Positions 8,264 through 17,204 of a stretch of DNA of 64,000 nt are shown in pieces; within the stretch, counting starts at the first letter, position 1, and each line of letters starts with the position of its first letter. The position numbers were made by a program, and so were the translations under genes. The stretch spans positions 1,612,001 to 1,676,000 of the forward strand of contig OZ241903.1 in assembly GCA_965203635.1 (NCBI GenBank), given 5' to 3'. This DNA comes from Aldehydirespirator sp965203635 (lineage in GTDB: Bacteria > Actinomycetota > Acidimicrobiia > Acidimicrobiales > Aldehydirespiratoraceae). The notes under the pieces are model-generated. The model was not told the DNA's origin, did not search any database, and saw only the letters and a list, made by a program, of their open reading frames with translations.

Positions 8264-9622
8264 ATGACCGACTGGGACCGCGTGAGGGTCCTCTGGCCCG
8301 ATCACTACGGGCTGGCCCGGGGCAAGTACGTGCCGATGCGTCTCGCCCATCAGGGCGCCAACCACTGCGTGTGCGTGTTCGCTCTGGGCTACGACCGCAG
8401 CATGGCCCCCGCGCCCGGCGCCTACCTGCTGGAAGGTCTGCCCGACACCCACGTCAGCTTCGACGCGGCCGACATCCGCCAGGGTTGGGACGACGACGCC
8501 ACCGGTGTCGTCATCGGCGACCTGACCATGCACGGCGAGCCGCTGCCGGTGTCGCCCCGCGAGGCGCTGCGCCGAGCGGTGGCCGACTGGGAGGGTCTCG
8601 GCTACAGCCCCAAGGTAGGCCTCGAGTTCGAGGCCTACGTGTTCAGCGGCGGGATGGAGACCCCCCGGCCCTACGACACGCCCCGGTCGATGGTCTACGG
8701 CACCGGTCCCGGCTCGGATCCCGCCGGAGTGATCACGTCGCTGGTGCGGACCGCCGAGGCGGTGGGCATAGCGGTGGAGTCGGTCAACGCCGAGTACGAC
8801 GAGGGGCAGTTCGAGCTGACCCTCGAATACGGCGACGCACTGGCGGCCGTCGACGACGCCTTCCTGTTCCGGCTGCTGGCCCGGGAGAGCGTCCTCACCG
8901 CCACCGACTCAGCCGGCCGCCCCCTCGGCCTCGACCTCACGTTCCTGGGCAAGCCCTTCCCCGGCGTATCCGGCAGCGGGATCCACGTGAACCTCTCGCT
9001 GGCCGACGCCCAGGGCGGCAACGCCTTCTCGGATGCCGGCGGCGCCCACGGCATGTCGGACCTGGCCCACCGCAGCCTCGCCGGTCTGATCCGCCATCAC
9101 CGCGGGATGACCGCGCTGGCCGCGCCCACCGTCAACGCCTACCGGCGCCTGCGCCCCGGCGAGATCAACGGCTACTGGGCCAACTGGGGCGTGGAGCACC
9201 GCTGCGCCGGGAACCGGGTGCCACCGAGCGCCGGGCCGGGCATGCGCATCGAGAGCCGCATCGGCGACGGTGCCGCCAACCCGTACCTCCTGGTGGCCGC
9301 GGTGCTGCAGGCGGCCCGCCTCGGTGTGGCCGGCGGTCTCGAGTGCCCCGATCCCTTGACCGCTGACGGCTTCGACGAGGTCAACACCGACGTCCGCTGC
9401 GCCCACTCCCTGAACGAGGCCCTCGACGACATGGAAGCCGACGAGGCCCTCTGCGCCGCGGTCGGCTCGGAGGTATGCGCCAACTTCGTGTTCAACAAGC
9501 GGGAGGAGTGGGGCCGCTACACCGCCGAGGCAGGCGACGAGGTCGTCGCCGACTGGGACGCCATCGGTGGCACCGAGCCCCTCTCGCAGTGGGAGCTGAA
9601 GCAGTACCTGCCCTACCACTGA
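8264..9622 (+). CDS. Glutamine synthetase family protein (gamma-glutamyl-amine ligase-like)
   Basis: A 452-aa ATP-dependent ligase of the glutamine synthetase superfamily. Metal and substrate elements are visible: VGLEFEAYVF (first metal-binding Glu), ESVNAEYDEGQFELTL (second pair), GSGIHVNLSL (catalytic His), the ATP-site NAYRRL and ESRIGDGAANPYL (Arg loop). The very short N-terminal domain, lacking the standard beta-grasp length, and the opening DRVRVLWPDHYGLARGKYVP match the GlnA-like/gamma-glutamylpolyamine synthetase groups rather than housekeeping GlnA. It probably joins glutamate to an amine such as ethanolamine, a polyamine or methylamine. ATG 8264 was chosen over an upstream frame start at 8072 because GGGGGGAG sits six bases before it. 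It is convergent with proW. Confidence 0.83.
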   Translation: MTDWDRVRVLWPDHYGLARGKYVPMRLAHQGANHCVCVFALGYDRSMAPAPGAYLLEGLPDTHVSFDAADIRQGWDDDATGVVIGDLTMHGEPLPVSPREALRRAVADWEGLGYSPKVGLEFEAYVFSGGMETPRPYDTPRSMVYGTGPGSDPAGVITSLVRTAEAVGIAVESVNAEYDEGQFELTLEYGDALAAVDDAFLFRLLARESVLTATDSAGRPLGLDLTFLGKPFPGVSGSGIHVNLSLADAQGGNAFSDAGGAHGMSDLAHRSLAGLIRHHRGMTALAAPTVNAYRRLRPGEINGYWANWGVEHRCAGNRVPPSAGPGMRIESRIGDGAANPYLLVAAVLQAARLGVAGGLECPDPLTADGFDEVNTDVRCAHSLNEALDDMEADEALCAAVGSEVCANFVFNKREEWGRYTAEAGDEVVADWDAIGGTEPLSQWELKQYLPYH

Positions 9623-9657
9623 GCGCAGCCGCGTGCCTGCTGCAATCAGGGGCTGCG

Positions 9658-11628
9658 TCAAGCCGGGCTGCCGGCGCGCCAGCCGCGGGCGGCCAGGATC
9701 AGACCTCCGACGACCACCAGGAAGGCGCTTGCGCCGGGGGAGAGGGCCGGGGTCGCCAGGCGGACGAAGGAGGCAATCCAGGCCATGCCAACGGCCGCGA
9801 TCGCGCATCCCAGCCCGAACATCACCAGGCCGAGGTAGCGCTGGACGGCGTGGCTGCGGGCCAACCGGCCGAGTGTTGCCGCCATTGAAACCACCGTGAG
9901 GATCAAGACGGTGTAGCCGATCCGCGGGCCCTCGGAATCCAGACCGCGCACCACCACGCGGCGGGTCTCGGCCAGGGCCTCGGCCAGCACCTCGGCCGCG
10001 AGGCCGCCCTGGTCGGCGCCCTCCGCCTGGGCTGCCAGCTCGGCCGCGATCTGAGCGGCGTCGCTGCGCTGGTCCAGGATCCAGGATCCCGACGCTCCGG
10101 CCAGCGCGAGGAAGAGCGCCAGCACGACCATGCCCGCCAGCTCCCGCGGGCCCGCACGCGACGGCTCGTCGCCGGCCTTCATCCGCAGGGCCGCCCCGAT
10201 GCCGCCGCCGAGGACTATGAGCGCTCCAAGAAGGCCCAGCCACACACCGGTTCCGTGACTGTAGTTCCCGCCACGGGGTGACACGGTCAGGTAGGCCGCC
10301 GCGAGTGAGACCAGCACCAGCCCGGCCGCGAGGAAGGCACCTCCACCGGCATGGAACTTGTCGCGACTGCGCGGCCGCCAGAGTGCCGATGCGCCGCCGA
10401 ACGCCACTGCGAGGGCGGCCAGGCCGAACACGATCCCGAACCATGAGCCGCCGGTGGCGTCCAGCCCGCTGTGGGTGCCGGGAAGGTCGATGTCGTCGAA
10501 TCGCGCGTAGGCCGACAAGAGCCCTGCGTCGTTCCCCCAGGTCAGCAGCACCGAGAAAGCGGCGAGCAGCCCACCGACGAGAGCCGTCACGGCCCCGACG
10601 CGATGCGAGGTGGTCAAGGCCGGCGCAAGCGGTGTCTCGGCCGCGACGAGGGACTCCGCTTCGGCCTCCATGCCGGGCCCGGCGGGGACCGCGGGGTCCA
10701 TCCTGGTGGCCCAGGCGCTGCGGATCCGCGCCAGCAGGCTGCGCCGGTCGTCGCTGTCCTCGGGCTGTGAGATCCGGTCGAGGAGCACCCCCACGAAGTA
10801 GAGGCCCGCTCCGGCCGAGGCTCCGATGGGAATGTCGGCCGTGTTCAACGCGGTGAGGATCGGTTTGCCCAGACCTCCACCGGCGATGATCGCCACGATC
10901 CCCACCATCGACAGCGACAGCAGCAGGGTCTGGTTGAGCCCGGCCATGATGGCGGGCCGGGCCAGCGGCATCTGCACCTCGCGCAGGATCCGGAACTCTG
11001 TCGCGCCGAACGCCCGGGCCGCTTCGACCACGTCCGCGGCGACCTGTCGGATGCCCAGGTTGGTGAGGCGGACGATGGGGGGAAGGGCGAAGACCAGCGT
11101 GGCCAGCACGCCGGGGGTCCGGCGGACCCCGAACAGGAAGATGATGGGCAGCAGGTAGACGAAGGGGTGGACCACCTGCATGCCGTCCAGGATGGGACGG
11201 AGCCGGCTCCAGAAGGCGTCGACACGGGCCGCCAGGATCCCGAGCGGGATGCCGATCACCGTGCATATCAGCACGGCCACGATGATCATTCCGAGGGTCT
11301 CCATGGTGAGATCCCAGTACTCGTTGCCGAGCAGCCCGCAGATCAGGAGGCCGGCCGCGCTGCCCAGCCCTACCAGGAAGTTCCTGGTGGCCGCGCCCAG
11401 AAGGAAGAAGAGCAACAGCACGACCGGCCACGGGAGCCAGTCCTGCAGCAGGTTGTCGATGATCAGTTCCAGCAGCTTGTCCACCGGCCACTTGACGGCG
11501 TCGAGGAACCCCTTGATGTGGGTGGTCAGCCAGAAGACGATCTCCTCGATCCACAGACCGAACGGGATCTCCCAGGCGTCGAGGTTGGCGTTGTCCCAGA
11601 AGCTGGTGGCCAGCATCCGCGGACTCAT
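9658..11628 (-). CDS. Glycine-betaine/OpuA-type ABC permease with extra C-terminal membrane domain
   Basis: A 656-aa integral membrane protein. Residues about 1-290 form a ProW-type permease: several transmembrane helices, the phrase LDGMQVVHPFVYLLPIIF, and the cytoplasmic EAA loop (VVEAARAFGATEFRI...QMPLARP) that docks to the ATPase. After a linker of about 50 residues a second region (about 340-656) adds roughly eight more hydrophobic segments, interrupted by a hydrophilic, Ala/Glu-rich stretch around DAAQIAAELAAQAEGA. Ordinary ProW proteins are about 280-350 aa and lack this region; I do not recognise it. The gene overlaps proV by four bases (ATGA), so the two are co-translated. The paralogous permease at 46651 carries a related extension, showing that it is a stable trait and not a frame error. 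Confidence 0.85.
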   Translation of the reverse strand: MSPRMLATSFWDNANLDAWEIPFGLWIEEIVFWLTTHIKGFLDAVKWPVDKLLELIIDNLLQDWLPWPVVLLLFFLLGAATRNFLVGLGSAAGLLICGLLGNEYWDLTMETLGMIIVAVLICTVIGIPLGILAARVDAFWSRLRPILDGMQVVHPFVYLLPIIFLFGVRRTPGVLATLVFALPPIVRLTNLGIRQVAADVVEAARAFGATEFRILREVQMPLARPAIMAGLNQTLLLSLSMVGIVAIIAGGGLGKPILTALNTADIPIGASAGAGLYFVGVLLDRISQPEDSDDRRSLLARIRSAWATRMDPAVPAGPGMEAEAESLVAAETPLAPALTTSHRVGAVTALVGGLLAAFSVLLTWGNDAGLLSAYARFDDIDLPGTHSGLDATGGSWFGIVFGLAALAVAFGGASALWRPRSRDKFHAGGGAFLAAGLVLVSLAAAYLTVSPRGGNYSHGTGVWLGLLGALIVLGGGIGAALRMKAGDEPSRAGPRELAGMVVLALFLALAGASGSWILDQRSDAAQIAAELAAQAEGADQGGLAAEVLAEALAETRRVVVRGLDSEGPRIGYTVLILTVVSMAATLGRLARSHAVQRYLGLVMFGLGCAIAAVGMAWIASFVRLATPALSPGASAFLVVVGGLILAARGWRAGSPA

Positions 11629-12851
11629 GATTGAGCCTCTTGGGCTCTGGTCTCCTGCAACTGCTCGGAGACACCCTCGACCCGGCCCAGTTCGGCCAGG
11701 ACCTCGAGAGGGCGAACCTCGCCGATCAGCCTGCCCTCGGCGTCCACAACCGCCAGGGGAAGGCCCGACCCGAAGAGTTGGTAGACCTTGGCCAGAGTTG
11801 TGTCGGCGGCGACGGTCGGCGCCGCCTCGACGAGAGGCTCCAGCCGCTGGTCGCCGCCGGCTCGGGCACCCTCAGCGGACTGGCGCGTGACGACGCCGAG
11901 GGGCCGGCCGTCCGGATCGACCACGTGGGCCGCCTCCGATCCGAGGCCGGCCATGGCGTTGAGCGCATCTGCCGCCGACCCGCCCGACGGCACCGCCGCG
12001 GCGTCCTCGCGCACCGTCTCCACGACCAGCACCCGGCCCTGGTCGACGTCCTGCACGAACTCGGCCACATACTCGGTCTCGGGGCGCATCAGGATGTCCT
12101 CTGGCGTCCCGATCTGGTGGATGGCGCCGTCCTTCATGATGCACACCCGGGTACCGACCCGCAGCGCCTCGTTGAGATCGTGGGTGATGAAGAGGATCGT
12201 CTTGTGGAGCTTGTCCTGGATCTCCATCAGCTCGTCCTGCATCTGGCGGCGGATGAGCGGATCGAGGGCGCTGAAGGCCTCGTCCATGAGCAGGATGTCG
12301 GGGTCGGTGGCGAGAGCCCGGGCCAGCCCGACCCTCTGCTGCATGCCTCCGCTGAGCTGCCGGGGGTAGCTGGCCTCGTAGCCGCTGAGCCCCACCAGCG
12401 CGAGCGCTCTCTCCGCCGCCGCGTTGCGGGCCTCGGGTTCGACGCCCTTCACTCTGAGCCCGAAGGCGACGTTGGAGCGTATGTCCTGGTGGGGGAACAG
12501 GGCGAAGTGCTGGAACACCATGCCGGTGCTCTCACGGCGGAAGGCCTGGAGTTCCTTGGAGTTGAGAGCCGTGACGTCGGTCCCGTCGACGGTGATGGTT
12601 CCCGCGGTCGGCTCATAGAGCCGGTTCACGCAGCGGATGAGAGTCGACTTGCCCGAGCCGGACAGACCCATGACCACGAAGATCTCGCCTTCGGCCACAT
12701 CGATGCTGGCGTCGTTCACGCCGACGACATGGCCGGTGCTCTCCCGGATGGCCTCCTTCGAGTGACCGGCCCTCAGCAATTGGAGCGCCCTGCCGTCGGG
12801 CTCGTCGCCGAATATCTTCGTGACATTGGCGATCTTGACCTTGGTCGGCAT
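11625..12851 (-). CDS. proV: Glycine-betaine/proline ABC transporter ATPase (ProV/OpuAA) with CBS region
   Basis: A 408-aa ATPase that powers import of betaine-like solutes. It opens with the ProV-specific leader (KIFGDEPDGRAL...STGHVVGVND), then Walker A GLSGSGKST, Q-loop VFQHFALFPH, signature LSGGMQQRVGLARA, Walker B DILLMDEAFSALDP and the switch His in FITHDLNEA. The last ~130 residues form a CBS-pair-like region, which in OpuA-type systems senses ionic strength or cyclic-di-AMP (family knowledge). Its ATG has a weak upstream region, and a 26-bp palindrome lies 28 bases before it. It shares the diverging control region with proX (13042) and is 408 aa like its paralogue at 45428. Confidence 0.92.
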   Translation of the reverse strand: MPTKVKIANVTKIFGDEPDGRALQLLRAGHSKEAIRESTGHVVGVNDASIDVAEGEIFVVMGLSGSGKSTLIRCVNRLYEPTAGTITVDGTDVTALNSKELQAFRRESTGMVFQHFALFPHQDIRSNVAFGLRVKGVEPEARNAAAERALALVGLSGYEASYPRQLSGGMQQRVGLARALATDPDILLMDEAFSALDPLIRRQMQDELMEIQDKLHKTILFITHDLNEALRVGTRVCIMKDGAIHQIGTPEDILMRPETEYVAEFVQDVDQGRVLVVETVREDAAAVPSGGSAADALNAMAGLGSEAAHVVDPDGRPLGVVTRQSAEGARAGGDQRLEPLVEAAPTVAADTTLAKVYQLFGSGLPLAVVDAEGRLIGEVRPLEVLAELGRVEGVSEQLQETRAQEAQS

Positions 12852-12878
12852 TGCTCCTAGTTCCAGACCTAGCTTTGC

Positions 12879-12904
12879 GCCTGTCCGACACTAGTCGGAC
12901 AGGC
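12879..12904. promoter_or_regulatory. 26-bp perfect palindrome between proV and proX
   Basis: Arms GCCTGTCCGAC (12879-12889) and GTCGGACAGGC (12894-12904) are perfectly complementary around a 4-base centre. It is 28 bases upstream of the proV start and 138 bases upstream of proX, in their shared intergenic region of 190 bases. Its perfect dyad symmetry suggests an operator for a dimeric regulator controlling the importer; a transcript hairpin in the proV leader is the alternative. Confidence 0.55.
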
Positions 12905-13041
12905 CAGTCGATGCATTTGAAACAAAGGGGATATCGCTATTGCATTGCTGCCTGCTCGCGGCTAAGAAGAAGGTTCGAGGTCCCTGGGTCCATCAGTCGC
13001 CAAGGGCCCGTCTCACGGTCCACCAAGGAGGAAGTCAAGAC

Positions 13042-14424
13042 ATGACCAAGACCCGCGGGCGAGCGCTAGTCGCCGTCCTTCTGACGTTCGGACTGCTGGC
13101 TGCGGCTTGCGGTGACGACGGAGAGCCGGCAACTACACCGGCACCGGCCGACGACGGCGCCGCGGCCGCGGCGCAAGCCGAGGTCGAAGCCGCTCAGGCG
13201 GCGGCGGAGGCGGCGCAGGCGGAAGCCGACGCGGCCCAAGCCGCTCTGGCGGAAGCCGAGGCGGCTGCAGCCGAGGCGAGCGCCGAGCAGCAGGCGGAGG
13301 CTCAGGCGGCACTGGAAGCCGCTCAGGCGGCTGCAGCCGAGGCCGAGGCCGAGGCGGCAGCAGCCCAAGCCGAAGCCGAGGCGGCGCAGGCGGAAGCCGA
13401 CGCGGCCCAAGCCGAGGCCGACGCGGCGCAAGCGGCGCTGGAAGCGGCGGCCGAGGAAGAGATGGCGCTGCCCGGCGAGGGCGTGACCATCACCATGGCG
13501 CGGGGCAACTGGAAGGAGACCAACTTCCAGAACTATGTCGTGCAGTTGCTCCTCGAGGAGCTCGGCTACGAGGTCACCGACCCCGAGGAGATCGCGCCGG
13601 CAACGTTCTACCCGGCCTTGGCCCAGGGCGACTACGACCTGTGGGCGTCTTCGTGGCCCCTCAACCACACGCCCCTGCTCGAGGGTGAGAGTCCCGACGG
13701 CGGCACCTTCGGCGACAAGGTCCAGTACATCGGCACGATGATGGCGTCAGGTGCCCTGCAGGGCCTGCTCGTGGACATTCCCAGCGTGGAGCAGTTCGGC
13801 TTCGCCACCCTCGGGGAGCTGCTCGACAACCCCGACGCGGTCGCCCACTTCGACACCGACGGCGACGGCAAGGCCGACCTCAACGGCTGTGACGACGGCT
13901 GGGGCTGCCAGAAGGTGATGAACGACACAATCGCCAAGAACGGCTGGGACGATCGCATCGCGCAGGTATCGGCCACCCACTCGGCGCTGTTCGCCGAGTC
14001 GCAGGCGAGCTTCGACACGGGCGGTCCCGTCCTGCAGTATGTGTGGACGCCGACCGCCTTCGTGGGCAAGCTCGTGCCCGGACGGGACGTGCTGTGGCTC
14101 GCCATCGCGCCGGACCAGGCCCTCGAGGGGCAGGACGGAGTCTCCGCGGTGGGTGATGCCTGCACCAACGACCCGTGCACGACCATGTTCACGCCCTCGG
14201 ACATCGTGGTTACCGCCAACAACGACTTCTTGGCGGCCAATCCAGCGGCGGCATCCCTGCTCGCCAACTTCAGGATCGACCCGCTGGCGGTCGCTGTCCA
14301 AGCCGTGGCCATCGACGCGGGCGCCAACCCCAACGATGACATGGTCGCTGCTGCCGCCGAGTGGATCGCCGACAACCGCGACGTCATCGATCCGTGGATC
14401 GAGGCCGCGCTGGCTGCCGGCTGA
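13042..14424 (+). CDS. proX: Glycine-betaine-type substrate-binding lipoprotein with long Ala/Glu helical stalk
   Basis: A 460-aa lipoprotein that captures a quaternary ammonium (or sulfonium) solute for the importer. A signal peptide ends in the lipobox LAAAC with Cys23 as lipid anchor. Residues about 39-140 are almost only Ala, Glu, Gln and Asp in an EAAQAEA-type pattern, predicted to form one uninterrupted helix. The OpuAC-type binding domain follows (GVTITMARGNWKETNFQNYVVQLLLEELGYEV), with many aromatic residues (WASSW, WTPTAF) for an aromatic cage. ATG 13042 is supported by AAGGAGG eleven bases upstream; an upstream in-frame start at 12940 is discarded because it would bury the signal peptide. 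The gene is divergent from proV-proW, and a strong hairpin follows. Confidence 0.9.
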   Translation: MTKTRGRALVAVLLTFGLLAAACGDDGEPATTPAPADDGAAAAAQAEVEAAQAAAEAAQAEADAAQAALAEAEAAAAEASAEQQAEAQAALEAAQAAAAEAEAEAAAAQAEAEAAQAEADAAQAEADAAQAALEAAAEEEMALPGEGVTITMARGNWKETNFQNYVVQLLLEELGYEVTDPEEIAPATFYPALAQGDYDLWASSWPLNHTPLLEGESPDGGTFGDKVQYIGTMMASGALQGLLVDIPSVEQFGFATLGELLDNPDAVAHFDTDGDGKADLNGCDDGWGCQKVMNDTIAKNGWDDRIAQVSATHSALFAESQASFDTGGPVLQYVWTPTAFVGKLVPGRDVLWLAIAPDQALEGQDGVSAVGDACTNDPCTTMFTPSDIVVTANNDFLAANPAAASLLANFRIDPLAVAVQAVAIDAGANPNDDMVAAAAEWIADNRDVIDPWIEAALAAG

Positions 14425-14462
14425 TCATCGACTGAGCCGGCGCCGCACCAGACGACCGGGCG

Positions 14463-14491
14463 CATCGGGCGGGGTCCATCCCCGCCCGATG
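14463..14491 (+). terminator. GC-rich hairpin after proX
   Basis: Twelve-base perfect arms CATCGGGCGGGG (14463-14474) and CCCCGCCCGATG (14480-14491) enclose a 5-base loop. There is no T-run. It may end or attenuate proX transcription before the 571-aa gene, whose start is 27 bases downstream. Confidence 0.55.
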
Positions 14492-14517
14492 GCGCGCTCT
14501 GGCGCGGACAGGCTCCG

Positions 14518-16233
14518 ATGACTACGACCGTGGGGCCAGACGCCCGGCTCCAAGCCGAACTCGATCGGCGGGGCGCCCTCCTGAGGCCCCCGACGGTGAC
14601 GATGCAGCCGGCGATGATGGGCGCGGCCCGCCTGACCCGCTACAGCTTCAGCCGGACGATGCTGCGCCGGGCCGCTCGCGACCGGTGGCGCGCCCGCCGG
14701 GCCCGTTTCGACCTCGACGACCGCGGTCACGGTGAGGCGGTGTACGAGATCGATGCGGGTGGCCACAGGCTCAGCTTCGTGGCCTTCACCACGACAATCG
14801 ACGAGTGCGAGCACACCGACCGTGTCGTCGCCGAGCGGTGGGAGATCTCCGCCGCCCTCGTCGAGGGCGAGGCCACCAGCGGCGACTTCGGTGGGTTGCT
14901 GCGACGCCAGGTCCCGCAGCAGGAAGAGGGGCGATTCGATCCCCGCGTCCTGGTGCTCACGCGCGGCAATCGCAGCGTGCGATTCTTCGACTACCTCGTC
15001 GATGTCCTCGCCGCAGGCGGCCAGCCGGACCCCGACCTGGTGGCAGACGCCGGCTACATCCTGAGAAGCACCGCGTTCTATGCCAACGGCAAGTACGGGA
15101 TGCGCTCATTCGAGGGATACCCCGAGGGCCATCCGCTGCGGGTGCCGTACCGGGCCCAGTTCGTGTGTGCGTGGCTGTTCCGGGAGCTCGGCTACGACAT
15201 GGTCGAGCACTGCGCCCGAGCCAAGGGCGGACGGTCCGCGGTGCCCTTCGACGAGAGCTGGCGCCGCTACTTCGGGCTGGGCAACGCCACCGGCCTGGGA
15301 CTGGTGCCCTTCGCGTTCAAGCACCCGAGGGTGATTCACGCGTGGGTCGCCATCCGGGAGATGGCGCTGGCCGACGTGCGGTCACTGCCGGGCACCAGCG
15401 ACCGGCTGGACCAGCTCGAGGCATGGATCGAACGCGCCCACGCCCACTTCGTGCATGGAACCCGCGACGACTGCCGGCCGTTCTTGAGCTCCGTCGATGT
15501 GGCCGCGGTGGCTGTGAGTATCCGGGAAGCGTTCGAACGCTGCCGCGGTGACCGGCTGCCCTTCGATTCCCTGTACCGGTGGTCCGAGCACCACGGTCCC
15601 GAGACGATGGAGCTGGTCGTCTCGCTGCTGCTCGAGCTGCACAGCGGAGACGACGACCTGATCGACGACCTTCTGACCGTCGATGAGCACAGCCCGCTCG
15701 ATCCCGCCGCGACCGTCGGAGAGCTGCGGCAGATCCTCGCATCACGGTTCGAGTGGCTGGCCCGACTCGATCTGGACGACGCGTCGGCGGACACATGGTG
15801 GTGGGTCATCAGCGACAACACCGAGGAGCCGCGGCGCACGCGCCGGGATCGGCTCGACCCGGCCTGCCGCGACGTCGCCATCGACGTGGCCCTGCGCCTT
15901 TGGAGGCTGCGCGCCGCGCTCGACGACTACCGCGACAGCACGCCGATCCATCGTGTGCTCGCCGAACACCCCGAGCATCGCCTGGCGGCCGAGCGGCTGA
16001 GCGTCAGCGATCGCGCCTACGCCGAGCCTCGGGACAATCCCTGCTCTTCCCACTATCTGCCGTTGCAGCTCCAGCGATTCCAGCTAGCCATGTACGGCAT
16101 GGACAACTTCAAGCCCAAGTCCACCGACTGGCTGAGGGTGACCCTGTTCCAGGGCGCACCGCGCCTGGGCGACCTCGGGGTCGACGCCGGCGATGACTGG
16201 GTGCTGCCGGTCCGCCCCGGGAGGCCGGCATGA
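14518..16233 (+). CDS. Conserved-looking protein of unknown function, 571 aa
   Basis: I do not recognise this protein. It has no signal peptide or clear membrane helix, so it is probably cytoplasmic. The N-terminal part is Arg-rich (MLRRAARDRWRARRARFD), the middle contains a dense run of Tyr, His and Trp (FYANGKYGMRSFEGYPEGHP, then VPYRAQFVCAWLFRELGYDMVEHC) that looks like a conserved core, and the C-terminus ends with QRFQLAMYGMDNFKPKSTDW. The stop overlaps the start of the dipeptidase homologue by four bases (ATGA), so the two are translationally coupled. Sitting between a betaine-type binding protein and an M19-type protein suggests a role in breakdown of the imported compound. That is inference from position only. 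Confidence 0.75.
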   Translation: MTTTVGPDARLQAELDRRGALLRPPTVTMQPAMMGAARLTRYSFSRTMLRRAARDRWRARRARFDLDDRGHGEAVYEIDAGGHRLSFVAFTTTIDECEHTDRVVAERWEISAALVEGEATSGDFGGLLRRQVPQQEEGRFDPRVLVLTRGNRSVRFFDYLVDVLAAGGQPDPDLVADAGYILRSTAFYANGKYGMRSFEGYPEGHPLRVPYRAQFVCAWLFRELGYDMVEHCARAKGGRSAVPFDESWRRYFGLGNATGLGLVPFAFKHPRVIHAWVAIREMALADVRSLPGTSDRLDQLEAWIERAHAHFVHGTRDDCRPFLSSVDVAAVAVSIREAFERCRGDRLPFDSLYRWSEHHGPETMELVVSLLLELHSGDDDLIDDLLTVDEHSPLDPAATVGELRQILASRFEWLARLDLDDASADTWWWVISDNTEEPRRTRRDRLDPACRDVAIDVALRLWRLRAALDDYRDSTPIHRVLAEHPEHRLAAERLSVSDRAYAEPRDNPCSSHYLPLQLQRFQLAMYGMDNFKPKSTDWLRVTLFQGAPRLGDLGVDAGDDWVLPVRPGRPA

Positions 16234-17180
16234 TCATCGACGGGCTCCAGATCAACGACTGGTCCCGCGCCGTGGCCGATGAGGTCTCCTCGGGCGGGGT
16301 GGACATCGTCCACGCCACCGTGGGCGCGTGGGAGGACCTGGCCGGCGCCATGACCCGGATCGCGGACTTCCGCCATCTGTGTCGGCACAACGCCGACGCG
16401 ATCCGGGTGGTCACCAACGTCGAGGAGATTCATCGTGCCGTGGCCGACAACGTCCTCGGCGCGGTGCTCGGCTTCCAGAACAGCACGATGCTCGGCGACG
16501 ACCCCGAGATGGCCCAGATCTTCGCCGATGTCGGCGTGCGGGTGGTGCAGCTCACCTACAACATCGCCAACCACCTGGGAGCCAGCTGCTGGGAGCCCAA
16601 CGACGGCGGGCTGACCCGCGCCGGGCACCGGATGGTGGCCGCCCTGAACGACGCCGGAGTGCTGATCGACCTCTCCCATGTCGGCAACTCCACGAGCCTC
16701 GACGCGGTGCACGCGTCATCGCAGCCCGCGGCGGTGACCCACGGCAACCCCCTGTGGTTCTGCGACTCGCCCCGCAACAAGCCCGACGAGGTGATCGAGG
16801 CGGTCGCAAGCCGCGGCGGGGTGATCGGCTGCACCCTCTACCCGCTGTTCATGGGCGGCGCCGAAGTGAGCCGGAAGGACTACTGCACCATGATCGCCCG
16901 GCTCGCCGACCAGGTCGGCGTGGAGCATGTGGCCATCGGCACCGACGCGGTGCTCGGATGGCATCCGGGAGCACTGAGCTGGATGCGCCGCGGCCGCTGG
17001 GACCGCCCTGCGGGTCCCGACGAGGCCCCAGCCTTCCCCGAATGGCCACGGTGGTTCCGGGGACCCAGGGACTTCGGCTCGCTCTCCGAGGGCCTCGACG
17101 GAGCCGGGTTCTCGCCCACCGAGCGCGACTCCATCCTCGGCGGCAACTGGCTGCGCCTCTTCGCCACGGTGTTCGGGTGA
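16230..17180 (+). CDS. M19 renal-dipeptidase-family protein with altered metal site
   Basis: A 316-aa TIM-barrel protein of peptidase family M19. The second half keeps family landmarks: His150 (IDLSHVG), His171 (VTHGNP) and Asp239 (IGTDAV). The first half does not: the N-terminal HxD pair of metal ligands is replaced by DGLQIND, and the bridging Glu (normally EGG) is Gln83 in GFQNST. This variant resembles, from memory, the M19-like protein of the Pseudomonas dimethylglycine-demethylation locus (PA5396 type), which also starts YIDGLQ and has FQN. It is therefore unlikely to be a standard dipeptidase. It overlaps the upstream unknown gene by four bases and is followed after 24 bases by a small DUF3726-like gene. 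Confidence 0.82.
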   Translation: MIIDGLQINDWSRAVADEVSSGGVDIVHATVGAWEDLAGAMTRIADFRHLCRHNADAIRVVTNVEEIHRAVADNVLGAVLGFQNSTMLGDDPEMAQIFADVGVRVVQLTYNIANHLGASCWEPNDGGLTRAGHRMVAALNDAGVLIDLSHVGNSTSLDAVHASSQPAAVTHGNPLWFCDSPRNKPDEVIEAVASRGGVIGCTLYPLFMGGAEVSRKDYCTMIARLADQVGVEHVAIGTDAVLGWHPGALSWMRRGRWDRPAGPDEAPAFPEWPRWFRGPRDFGSLSEGLDGAGFSPTERDSILGGNWLRLFATVFG

Positions 17181-17204
17181 CGGGTCGCGGAGCCCGCGGC
17201 TGAC

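Noticed and set aside
9624..9655. CGCAGCC...GGCTGCG inverted repeat between the GS-like and proW genes
   Set aside because: Seven-base arms with a long loop and no T-run; not counted as a terminator.
8909..11674. Long minus-strand reading frame of 921 codons across the GS-like gene and proW
   Set aside because: It is Arg/Pro/Gly-rich without domains and covers genes with clear families in other frames; a GC-rich shadow frame.
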